The notes under the pieces are model-generated. The model worked only from the letters and a program-made list of their open reading frames with translations. It did no database searches and was not told the DNA's origin. Source: Phormidium tenue FACHB-1050 (GTDB taxonomy: Bacteria > Cyanobacteriota > Cyanobacteriia > Pseudanabaenales > Pseudanabaenaceae). Taken from it: a stretch of 64,000 nucleotides of DNA. Positions 9,621-16,901 of this stretch are shown here, one piece after another; positions within the stretch are counted from its first letter, which is position 1, and each line of letters opens with the position of its first letter. The stretch lies in the NCBI RefSeq assembly GCF_014696925.1, contig NZ_JACJQY010000015.1, forward strand, positions 1-64,000, in the 5' to 3' direction. A program made the translations under genes and the position numbers.

Positions 9621-11114
9621 CTAAAAATCAAAGTAGATGAAGGGGAGTTTCTTGTCGGGACTGAGGATGCTGACTAGGAATAGGCTCACGGGGACTAGAA
9701 ATAATTTCACTTGCCAATTTAACTGCCACTTGGAGCGATCGCATCGATAGGCAATTAGTGACAAAAGAACGATAGCGAACATTAATAACGAGATTTGTCC
9801 CACCGTAATCCCAAGGGACTCCACATAGATTTTTACGCCAAACTGAGGATCGCTCTCGTAGCCCCAAAGTCTTTGTAAAAACATATTGGTGTCGGCTAAA
9901 TTGGGCAAGCGGAAAGGAATCCAGCCTAAAAAGACCACTAACTGCGTGATCACAATTGCTAAAATCTGCATTGGTATAGGTTTCCAGATTTTATGTAACC
10001 CTTCAAATACGCTGCAAACTTCCATCCAGAGGCGATGGACTACTAGCGCCGCACCGTGCCAGACACCCCAAATAATGAAGCCCCAGTTTGCACCATGCCA
10101 AATGCCAACGACGAGCATGATGATCATTAAGTTTAGGCAAGTGCGCCAAAGCCCACCCCTAGAACCACCGAGAGGGATATAGAGATAATTTCGCATCCAT
10201 GCGCCGAGGGTCATGTGCCAACGTCGCCAAAAATCGGAGATGCTTGCCGAAAAATAGGGGAAATCAAAATTTTGAGGCAGCTTAAACCCTAATAACAAAG
10301 CGCTACCCCTCGCCATGTCGATATAGCCGCTAAAGTCACAATAAATCTGAATACCATAGGCAAATAAAGCTAGCCATAGATCAACACTGCCAGCGCGTTC
10401 AGTATTCCGAAAAGTGAGATCGACCAATCGCGCCATATTGTCGGCGATGATCCCTTTTTTGACGGCTCCACAGGCAAATAACCATACACCTTCAGCAATG
10501 TCTGGCAAAACAGGACGCGATCGCGTGACTAGTTGCGGCGCAAATTCTTGATAACGGGTAATGGGGCCAGATAGAAGTTTGGCAAAAAATAGTTTGTAAG
10601 CTGCAAAATTTAAAAAATTCTTAGCAGGGCTGTTGCCGCGATAGATATCGATGAGATAGGCAATTAACTCAAACACAAAAAAACTAAGGGTGATCGGCGG
10701 TACGATGTTTGCCTTCGCCCAGATTGCTAGCGAACTCCCCACTGGTAAACCCGTAATATTGCCGATCGCCGTCGCTACAAAAGGAATGTACTTAAAACCA
10801 AATAGCAGCAGCACATTAAAAAATATCCCCACAAACAGCAGCCACTGCTTCAGGAATTTATCTCCTTTGCGAATTTCTCCTCCTAGCCAGAAATTAACTG
10901 CCAACATCACTAGCAATAGCCAGACATATTGTCTCTGGATAAATGAATAAAACATTAAGCTTGCTGTCAAGATAACTAACAAGCGTGCTTGTACATTTGG
11001 TAAGAGCCAATAAACAATCGTTGTGATAATCAGGAATTGAGCATAATCAAGGGATAAAAAATCCATTTTTATGCCAAGCAAAAACTGAGAAAACTGGAGG
11101 GATAGAAAATCCAT
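9621..11114 (-). CDS. MBOAT-family membrane O-acyltransferase (AlgI-like)
   Basis: This is a multi-pass membrane acyltransferase that would transfer an acyl (often acetyl) group to an extracytoplasmic polysaccharide or other acceptor. The AlgI signature FWRRWHMTLGAWMRNYLYIP lies near residues 294-313, and the putative catalytic His is His340 in WHGANWGF. About eleven hydrophobic segments are present. The N terminus is odd: MDFLSLQFSQFLLGIK is followed at once by a near repeat beginning MDFLSLDYAQFL, so the ancestral start may be Met17 at 11066. The DUF1830 gene ends two bases before the first ATG, implying one transcript. No SGNH-type partner hydrolase is adjacent, and the acceptor is unknown. 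Confidence 0.88.
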   Translation of the reverse strand: MDFLSLQFSQFLLGIKMDFLSLDYAQFLIITTIVYWLLPNVQARLLVILTASLMFYSFIQRQYVWLLLVMLAVNFWLGGEIRKGDKFLKQWLLFVGIFFNVLLLFGFKYIPFVATAIGNITGLPVGSSLAIWAKANIVPPITLSFFVFELIAYLIDIYRGNSPAKNFLNFAAYKLFFAKLLSGPITRYQEFAPQLVTRSRPVLPDIAEGVWLFACGAVKKGIIADNMARLVDLTFRNTERAGSVDLWLALFAYGIQIYCDFSGYIDMARGSALLLGFKLPQNFDFPYFSASISDFWRRWHMTLGAWMRNYLYIPLGGSRGGLWRTCLNLMIIMLVVGIWHGANWGFIIWGVWHGAALVVHRLWMEVCSVFEGLHKIWKPIPMQILAIVITQLVVFLGWIPFRLPNLADTNMFLQRLWGYESDPQFGVKIYVESLGITVGQISLLMFAIVLLSLIAYRCDRSKWQLNWQVKLFLVPVSLFLVSILSPDKKLPFIYFDF

Positions 11115-11116
11115 CG

Positions 11117-11479
11117 TTAGGAGACTACTTCAGGTTCAGGCAGGTTAAGCAGCACCGATGGATCCTCAAGGGGGTTGTCGTCAAGTGACTTGATCGGAAC
11201 CCAGCTTGGTAAGGTGGAGCTAGCTTCTTCTACCTGTAATTGGACACAGGGAATTGTATCCGAAAGTATGGAGCTTGCCATCATGCCTGTATGAATCTCA
11301 ACATGAGCGGAGGCGATCGCTTCAAAAATAAGATTTTGACCAGGGAACACAACCCGCTCAAAATACCACTGGGGGACATCGGTAATCCTTGCAATTTGGA
11401 TTTTGCTGGTGGCATTTACATAGGAGCAGACAATTATTTTGTCTTGTAAGTTAGCAGGTAAAGGATCAAATATGGACAT
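11117..11479 (-). CDS. DUF1830-family protein (120 aa)
   Basis: This is a small soluble protein. The core IIVCSYVNATSKIQIARI, then WYFERVVFPGQ and EIHTGMMASSILSDTIPC, matches my memory of the cyanobacterial DUF1830 family, whose biochemical function is not established. The last 35 residues are acidic and Pro-rich (PLEDP, LPEPEVVS) and look disordered. It is the first gene of a two-gene unit with the MBOAT acyltransferase, two bases apart. A functional link to acylation is suggested by position only. Confidence 0.65.
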   Translation of the reverse strand: MSIFDPLPANLQDKIIVCSYVNATSKIQIARITDVPQWYFERVVFPGQNLIFEAIASAHVEIHTGMMASSILSDTIPCVQLQVEEASSTLPSWVPIKSLDDNPLEDPSVLLNLPEPEVVS

Positions 11480-11892
11480 AGTATTTTTTATATAAAGTTA
11501 TTTAAGCAAAAATTAACAAGATTTTTGAAAATCAAACCAACCTAGATTAGTCATAAATCCAAAAATATTCCCAATGAAGACAAATAGACCCTGCCGATCT
11601 GTTTGAAATTAACCCGAATACTAATCTTGCCATTTTGCTCGTACATAAAACTAACACTCAAGACTAATTAGCGATTGTAAACACTACTACCAACTACTAA
11701 TTCGGCGCTTGCTAATTTGATCCCCACTTTGTTGATCCCCATGATTACCGAACTGGCTGTAAAGTGAATATAATTAAGATATGTAAAGACTTAGCAGTGA
11801 ATATTCCACAATTTCCCAAGTTAGAAATTGTTGTGAAATCTCCAAAAATAATAAAAGCAATAAGAAAAAATTTAGATCAGAGATAAAATCCT
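11480..11892. other. Intergenic region between divergent genes
   Basis: These 413 bases separate the DUF1830 gene (minus strand) from the radical SAM gene (plus strand), so promoters for both should lie here. The sequence is AT-rich. I see no strong hairpin, repeat or RNA gene, and no promoter that I would name with confidence. Confidence 0.4.
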
Positions 11893-13515
11893 ATGTCCAC
11901 CACTGATTTCATAACAAATGCCCATAATTTAGCGAGTGATCTATCTGGTGCATCCGTAGGTTGCGATCGCATTCTCTACATTCGCCTACCATGCAACCCG
12001 ATTTTCCCCATTGGCGTGGTGTATTTATCCGATCATATTCATAAGGTTGCGCCCCATGTGCAGCAAAACATTTTTGACTTAGGTACAGTGCCACCCCTTG
12101 ATTTTTATGCAGCTCTAGATCGGGCGATCGACAAGTTTCAACCCAACTTATTAGTTTTTTCATGGCGCGATATTCAGATTTATGCGCCTGTGGGCGGACG
12201 CGGTGGTAATCCTCTGCAAAATGCCTTTGAGTTTTACTACGCCAAAAATCCTTTTAAGAAATTACGTGGGGCTGTGAATGGATTACGTCTATTTACCTCT
12301 TACTACACTGAACTTTGGCGCAATTCACAGTTAATCAGACGCGGATTAGCTCGTGCTAGACGCTATCACCCTGAGGCTAAAGCCGTGATCGGTGGCGGTG
12401 CGGTCAGCGTTTTTTATGAACAGCTAGGTAATGTCTTACCCAAAGGCACGATTATTTCGGTTGGTGAAGGTGAATCATTACTAGAGCGTTTGGTGCAAGG
12501 GCGAGAAATCGAAAGCGATCGCTGCTATGTAGTCGGCGAAACGAAGCCTCGCGCTAGATTAATCCATGAGCAACCTGCACCTATCGAAAAAAGCGCTTGC
12601 GATTACGAATATATCGAATCGATTTGGGAAGATTTTAATTACTATTTCCGCGATCGCGACTTTTATATTGGTGTGCAAACTAAGCGTGGCTGTCCCCATA
12701 ACTGTTGCTACTGCATTTACACGGTGATCGAAGGCAAACAGGTTCGCATCAATCCCACCGATGAAGTGATCAAGGAAATGCGAACACTTTACGATCGCGG
12801 TGTTCGCAATTTCTGGTTTACCGATGCTCAGTTTATTCCTGCCAAAAAATTCATTGATGATGCCGTTGAATTATTAGAAAAAGTCAAAGCGTCAGGTATG
12901 ACCGATATCCATTGGGCAGCCTATATCCGTGCGGACAATCTTACGCCTTACCTCTGTCAGTTAATGGTGGAGACAGGCATGAGCTATTTTGAGATCGGTA
13001 TCACTAGCGGTTCGCAGGAGCTGGTTCGTAAAATGCGAATGGGCTATAACCTCAAGTCTGTTTTACAAAATTGTCGCGATCTCAAAGCCGCAGGTTTTAA
13101 TGAGTTGGTATCGGTTAACTATTCCTTTAATGTTATCGATGAAACCCTAGAGACAATTCGCCAGACGATCGCCTATCACCGAGAACTGGAAGCAATTTTC
13201 GGAGCCGACAAAGTGGAACCTGCCATCTTCTTCATTGGCTTGCAACCACACACACATTTGGAAGACTACGCCTTCAAAAATAACATTCTCAAACCCGACT
13301 ATAACCCTATGAGCATGATGCCTTGGACAGCCAAGAAACTACTCTGGAATCCTGAGCCGCTCGGTTCTTTCTTTGGTGAAGTTTGTTTAGAAGCATGGAA
13401 GCGTGATGATGACGACTTTGGGCGCACAGTGATGGATATTCTAGAGGAACGTCTCGGACGCGCACCATTAGAAGAAGCTCTCGCTGCACCAATGAAGGAA
13501 CTAGTTAACGTCTAA
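11893..13515 (+). CDS. B12-binding-type radical SAM protein
   Basis: The radical SAM cluster motif is CPHNCCYC, with Cys267, Cys271 and Cys274 as the CxxxCxxC ligands of a 4Fe-4S cluster that cleaves S-adenosylmethionine. The first 200 residues resemble the cobalamin-binding-like N-terminal domain of this class (LPCNPIFPIGVVYLSDHI, then VIGGGAVSVFYEQLG). After the cluster come the TIM-barrel segments (NFWFTDAQFIP, HWAAYIRADNL, YFEIGITSGSQELVRKM). A cyanobacterial member of this size is annotated elsewhere as a photosystem II high-light acclimation radical SAM protein; I think this is that family but cannot confirm it. It is monocistronic, with a hairpin directly after the stop. The substrate is unknown. 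Confidence 0.85.
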   Translation: MSTTDFITNAHNLASDLSGASVGCDRILYIRLPCNPIFPIGVVYLSDHIHKVAPHVQQNIFDLGTVPPLDFYAALDRAIDKFQPNLLVFSWRDIQIYAPVGGRGGNPLQNAFEFYYAKNPFKKLRGAVNGLRLFTSYYTELWRNSQLIRRGLARARRYHPEAKAVIGGGAVSVFYEQLGNVLPKGTIISVGEGESLLERLVQGREIESDRCYVVGETKPRARLIHEQPAPIEKSACDYEYIESIWEDFNYYFRDRDFYIGVQTKRGCPHNCCYCIYTVIEGKQVRINPTDEVIKEMRTLYDRGVRNFWFTDAQFIPAKKFIDDAVELLEKVKASGMTDIHWAAYIRADNLTPYLCQLMVETGMSYFEIGITSGSQELVRKMRMGYNLKSVLQNCRDLKAAGFNELVSVNYSFNVIDETLETIRQTIAYHRELEAIFGADKVEPAIFFIGLQPHTHLEDYAFKNNILKPDYNPMSMMPWTAKKLLWNPEPLGSFFGEVCLEAWKRDDDDFGRTVMDILEERLGRAPLEEALAAPMKELVNV

Positions 13516-13516
13516 A

Positions 13517-13547
13517 ACAAGAAGATTCGCAATGCGAATCTTCTTGT
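13517..13547 (+). terminator. Hairpin after the radical SAM gene
   Basis: A perfect 14-bp stem (13517-13530 with 13534-13547) and a 3-base loop begin one base after the stop codon. No T-run follows, so it may act as a transcript-stabilising hairpin as much as a terminator. It runs directly into the element at 13524-13639. Confidence 0.55.
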
Positions 13548-13639
13548 TAGGACATAAAACCCAAATAGTGTGAGGCGGCGCGAAGCGCCGCCTCACACTA
13601 TTTGGGTTTTATGTCCTAACAAGAATGGCGACAGCTATA
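13524..13639. repeat. 116-bp palindromic element, copy A (left end degenerate)
   Basis: The right end GGCGACAGCTATA is the inverted complement of the left end of the copy at 52589. The core is AGGACATAAAACCCAAA, then the arm TAGTGTGAGGCGGCG, a short loop, the exact reverse complement of the arm and TTTGGGTTTTATGTCCT. The left terminus is missing or has been replaced by the hairpin that follows the radical SAM gene. It lies 30 bases before the Uma2 gene. Confidence 0.7.
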
Positions 13640-13668
13640 ATATGTAATCAGCGAATGGAATAACATTT

Positions 13669-14250
13669 ATGGTTCAAGCCGCAAGTCCCCAAGTCAAGTA
13701 TCTATCCTACGAAGAATACTATGCCTATGATGACGGCAGTGACATTTGCTATGAGCTAGAGGATGGAGAATTAGTTGCTTTGCCACCAGAATCAATTTTT
13801 AACTCTGATGTATCAATGCGTCTATTGTTCGCATTAGGTAAATTTATCCCTGCCCATTTATTGAGATACAAAGAAGTTTCGATTGAGGTAAGTGGTCGTC
13901 GCGCTAGAGTCAGAATCCCTGATCTGATCATTTTGGGCGAAGAATGTCGGGCGGCTCTAGAAACTACGAAAAGAGGAACAATTACCCATGATATGCCACC
14001 GCCATTAGTGGTAATTGAGGTCGTGTCGGCTGGACATGAAAATGAAGCAAGGGACTATCGTTTTAAGAGATCTGAGTATGCAGCGCGAGGAATAGCAGAA
14101 TATTGGATTGTTGATCCTGTGCGTAGCCAGATTACGCTGCTGGCTTGGGTTGAAGGTTTTTATGATGAGTCTATCTATACTGGGGATATGGTGATTAAAA
14201 GTGGGGTGATTCCAGAAATTGAGATTAACTTGAGTGACATTCTGGGTTAG
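13669..14250 (+). CDS. Uma2-family (DUF820) PD-(D/E)XK nuclease-like protein
   Basis: Uma2 proteins have a restriction-endonuclease-like fold and are expanded in cyanobacteria; most have no assigned role. Visible here are the entry motif YLSYEEYYAY, the acidic strand VRIPDLIIL with the Pro-Asp of the nuclease core, LVVIEVVSAGHENEARDY (Glu-x-Val-Ser), and EYWIVDP near the C terminus. The length of 193 residues is typical. It lies seven bases before the preferred start of the next gene. Nuclease activity has rarely been shown for the family. Confidence 0.85.
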   Translation: MVQAASPQVKYLSYEEYYAYDDGSDICYELEDGELVALPPESIFNSDVSMRLLFALGKFIPAHLLRYKEVSIEVSGRRARVRIPDLIILGEECRAALETTKRGTITHDMPPPLVVIEVVSAGHENEARDYRFKRSEYAARGIAEYWIVDPVRSQITLLAWVEGFYDESIYTGDMVIKSGVIPEIEINLSDILG

Positions 14251-14257
14251 ATTTTTC

Positions 14258-15466
14258 ATGCAAGATTATCTCCAACAGGTGCGCGATCGCCTCATCAACT
14301 ATCGCAATTTATTCAATAAAGAATTAACAGAATCTGAGCTAGCAGAGATATCATTCCTTGAAGAGAAGCTGGATAAATGCACGATCGCGATCGCAGTTTT
14401 TGGGATGGTGTCACGGGGGAAATCATCGTTAATTAATGCTTTACTTGGGCAGAAGCTAGGCGAGACTGGCGCTACCCATGGCACAACTAAAGATATTGCT
14501 GTGTATACGTGGGATATTCCCCCAACCCCTCTCCCTTTGGGAGAGGGGAGAAATAAAATTCAATTGCGATTAATTGATACTCAGGGTATTGATGAGGTTG
14601 GCGGTGAAGTAAGAGAAGCAATAGCTCTAGAAGCAGCTAAACAAGCGGATTTAATCTTGTTTGTGATTGCGGGGGATATGGCGCGACTAGAGCAGGAGGC
14701 GATCGCCAATCTGCAAAAAGCCTATAAGCCGATTTTGCTAGTTTTCAATAAAACTGACCTTTATCCTGAGTGCGATCGCCTTGCTATTCATCAAGCATTG
14801 CAGAATACTGAAATGCGTAAACTGATCTCACCCCAAGAGATTGTCTTAACATCGGTAGAACCAAAGCCCGTTAAGGTACGCATCCAATATAGTGATGGGC
14901 GCGATAGTCAAGAGATTTGGGAACAACCAAAACCTGATATCCAAGCTTTAAAAGAGAGAATTCTGGATTTGCTGAATACAGAAGGGAAAGAACTGCTAGC
15001 AGTAAATGTGTTGCGATCGCTGTTAGAAATTCAAAACACAGTTACAGAGAGATATGTCCAAAGATTACAAGCATCAACAGCGATCGCCTCTCTAGTATTT
15101 ATCACAGAGGCGATTGGTGTACTAATATCTCCTTTGCGATGGGTTGATGGTTTGATTAGTGGTGGGATTACGGGCTTATTTGTGATTTGGGCGATTGGTA
15201 GATATCCGAGTCAGAAGAAGTATTTATGGTTATTTTTGACTATAGCGATCGCCTGTGTGTCAGGAGGTTTGGGAATCAATAACGAAGTTACACGCTATGT
15301 TCAAATTATTGGTTTAGGCTTAAGTTTGTTGTTTCTATTTAAGAGCCTCACTACTGATATTGAACAGAGTTGCGCTTCTGGAAAGCTTGGTGCAAAAACG
15401 CTCATTACTGCGATTATTCAGGCTGTGCCTGAAGGCTCCATACTGCAAAGATTACAGAACATGTGA
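14258..15466 (+). CDS. Membrane-associated Era/dynamin-like GTPase
   Basis: G-protein motifs are in order: P-loop GMVSRGKS with Lys55, a conserved Thr region GTTKD as G2, DTQG at 107-110 as G3 and NKTD at 164-167 as G4. The C-terminal third has four hydrophobic segments in two hairpins (about 275-375), so the G domain would sit on a membrane, as in cyanobacterial dynamin-like and DUF697-type GTPases. I prefer ATG 14258 (402 aa); a GTG at 14234 would overlap the Uma2 gene. Between G2 and G3 lies PPTPLPLGEGR, encoded by a GC-rich hairpin repeat (14526-14548) inserted in frame. The role is unknown; membrane remodelling or transport are options. Confidence 0.82.
   Translation: MQDYLQQVRDRLINYRNLFNKELTESELAEISFLEEKLDKCTIAIAVFGMVSRGKSSLINALLGQKLGETGATHGTTKDIAVYTWDIPPTPLPLGEGRNKIQLRLIDTQGIDEVGGEVREAIALEAAKQADLILFVIAGDMARLEQEAIANLQKAYKPILLVFNKTDLYPECDRLAIHQALQNTEMRKLISPQEIVLTSVEPKPVKVRIQYSDGRDSQEIWEQPKPDIQALKERILDLLNTEGKELLAVNVLRSLLEIQNTVTERYVQRLQASTAIASLVFITEAIGVLISPLRWVDGLISGGITGLFVIWAIGRYPSQKKYLWLFLTIAIACVSGGLGINNEVTRYVQIIGLGLSLLFLFKSLTTDIEQSCASGKLGAKTLITAIIQAVPEGSILQRLQNM
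14526..14548. repeat. Palindromic repeat inserted in frame within the GTPase gene
   Basis: A perfect 10-bp stem (CCCCTCTCCC with its complement) and a TTT loop encode the residues TPLPLGEG inside the G domain. The same kind of repeat is familiar as a dispersed intergenic sequence in cyanobacterial genomes; that recollection is not checked here. Confidence 0.65.
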
Positions 15467-15482
15467 GGGCTGCGCCCTAAAA

Positions 15483-15519
15483 ATTTTTGATGGCGCGGCT
15501 GCGCCGCGCCATCAAAAAT
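15483..15519. terminator. Hairpin between convergent genes
   Basis: A perfect 17-bp stem, ATTTTTGATGGCGCGGC with its complement, and a TGC loop lie between the GTPase (plus) and the flavoprotein (minus), 17 bases after the GTPase stop. The AT-rich outer stem ending in T/A runs suits a bidirectional terminator. Confidence 0.6.
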
Positions 15520-15540
15520 CTGGTTCGCTTTGCACCGAAT

Positions 15541-15585
15541 AATACCAAAATACAAAATGGCGTAGCCATTTTGTATTTTGGTATT
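15541..15585. repeat. Perfect palindrome overlapping the flavoprotein stop codon
   Basis: A 21-bp perfect stem starts AATACCAAAATACAAAATGG, with a GTA loop. It overlaps the stop codon (15584-15586) of the minus-strand gene, so the gene ends inside the hairpin. Its inner part CAAAATGGC..GCCATTTTG also occurs in the elements at 20651 and 44190. Confidence 0.65.
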
Positions 15586-16864
15586 ACAGATTCCAATCAC
15601 GACGAAAAGTAAACCAGTCTTTGAGTTTGGCTGTTTGGGCATGATTGCGATGAATCTCAGTCCATTGTTCAGTAATCCGTAACTCCTGTAAAACGCCAAT
15701 ATCTTGAATTTTGACTTTGCCTTGCATAGCGATCGCGATTGCCTCTATCACTAACTGAGCGCGATTACCAAACATACTTGCGCCAAGAATTTGTCCTTGG
15801 CGATCGCAAATAATCTTACATAAACCATTCTCAACATCGCTGTCCAAAACGTAAACTTGCTTATACTTCAGTCTTGCTAATACTTCGGTCGTGCCTATCT
15901 GAGCGAGTGGTGGCGTTGTGGATACATAGGTGATTTCAGGAACTTTGGCGCTAGCTGCGGATTGCCAAAGACTAGTTTGTAGGGTCTGGTGGACAATCTT
16001 GGCGATATCTTGATCATTACGACACTGATAAATATGGCGATCGCTTGGATAGTCAAACTCTTTTGGATCTGAGGTCACTAAAAGGCGATCGCAATCTATA
16101 GTTGTGTTATTGAGCCAAATTCTGGAACGATCTTGCTCAATTTTGCTTACCGCCGTTACTTGCGTTGACGTATATACTTCCACCCCTTCCGCTTCTAGTT
16201 GGGCTTGTAAAGTACGGGCGATCGCCACATCAATATTTGGCAAAACATGGCTGCTATTAGTGATTAAGCTTGTCTTTACGCCCAGAAAGTTTAGGGATTG
16301 GGCGATCGCACAAGTATCGGGGTCGTCACCTAAAACGGCGATCGAATTTGGTAAATCTTGTAAATGTAATAGCTGATGTGCGGTTATGTAATTATGGTCA
16401 GCAAGTCCAAAGATTTTCCGTAATGGTGTTGGGGTGTCGTTGGCGATCGCATAGGCTCGTGAACTGAGGCTGCGCTGAGAAGTCTCGTGGGATAATGCTG
16501 AAAGGGAAGTTTCACTAACTTCTAAAATATATGAATTTTTTTCTTGGTTCTGAAACTGACATGCCCCAACAATCACATCAACCCCATTTTTTTGCAGTAT
16601 CTCTTGCATTTCCTCGTGACAAAAATTATGGAGAATTGAAGGGATTTGCTGTGCAGACAGTTTTAAACGCTCAGATTTTGGGCGATCGCCTACCTTAGTT
16701 TTTAATAACTGTAAAATATAATTAATCTGAGCAATATTTAGATAAGAGTCATTTACTTGATTCCAGACCCACGCAACTCTAGCTTTACGCTGAGCCGCAA
16801 GGTTAACTAATTTATGAGCAGACGCGCCCATCCCAATTACAACAAGGTCATAATCGACCGACAT
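15584..16864 (-). CDS. Pyridine nucleotide-disulfide oxidoreductase-like flavoprotein without redox cysteines
   Basis: The N terminus SVDYDLVVIGMGASAHKLVN is an FAD-binding Rossmann motif, and the middle has a second, NAD(P)-type nucleotide segment (SIAVLGDDPDTCAIAQSLNFLG). The end (residues about 320-426) matches the dimerisation domain of the lipoamide dehydrogenase/mercuric reductase class (VYVLDSDVENGLCKII, then GQILGASMFG). The CxxxxC redox pair expected near residue 45 is absent, and the GGTC region is replaced by NDSYLNIAQINYIL. I start at ATG 16864 (426 aa) because the flavin motif follows at once; ATG 16921 would overlap the divergent kinase gene. It is probably a flavoprotein that has lost disulfide chemistry. 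Its partner is unknown, perhaps the sensor kinase 37 bases away. Confidence 0.75.
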   Translation of the reverse strand: MSVDYDLVVIGMGASAHKLVNLAAQRKARVAWVWNQVNDSYLNIAQINYILQLLKTKVGDRPKSERLKLSAQQIPSILHNFCHEEMQEILQKNGVDVIVGACQFQNQEKNSYILEVSETSLSALSHETSQRSLSSRAYAIANDTPTPLRKIFGLADHNYITAHQLLHLQDLPNSIAVLGDDPDTCAIAQSLNFLGVKTSLITNSSHVLPNIDVAIARTLQAQLEAEGVEVYTSTQVTAVSKIEQDRSRIWLNNTTIDCDRLLVTSDPKEFDYPSDRHIYQCRNDQDIAKIVHQTLQTSLWQSAASAKVPEITYVSTTPPLAQIGTTEVLARLKYKQVYVLDSDVENGLCKIICDRQGQILGASMFGNRAQLVIEAIAIAMQGKVKIQDIGVLQELRITEQWTEIHRNHAQTAKLKDWFTFRRDWNL

Positions 16865-16901
16865 TCTAAACAAGCTCTTAAATAAATTAACGACTAAACC
16901 A

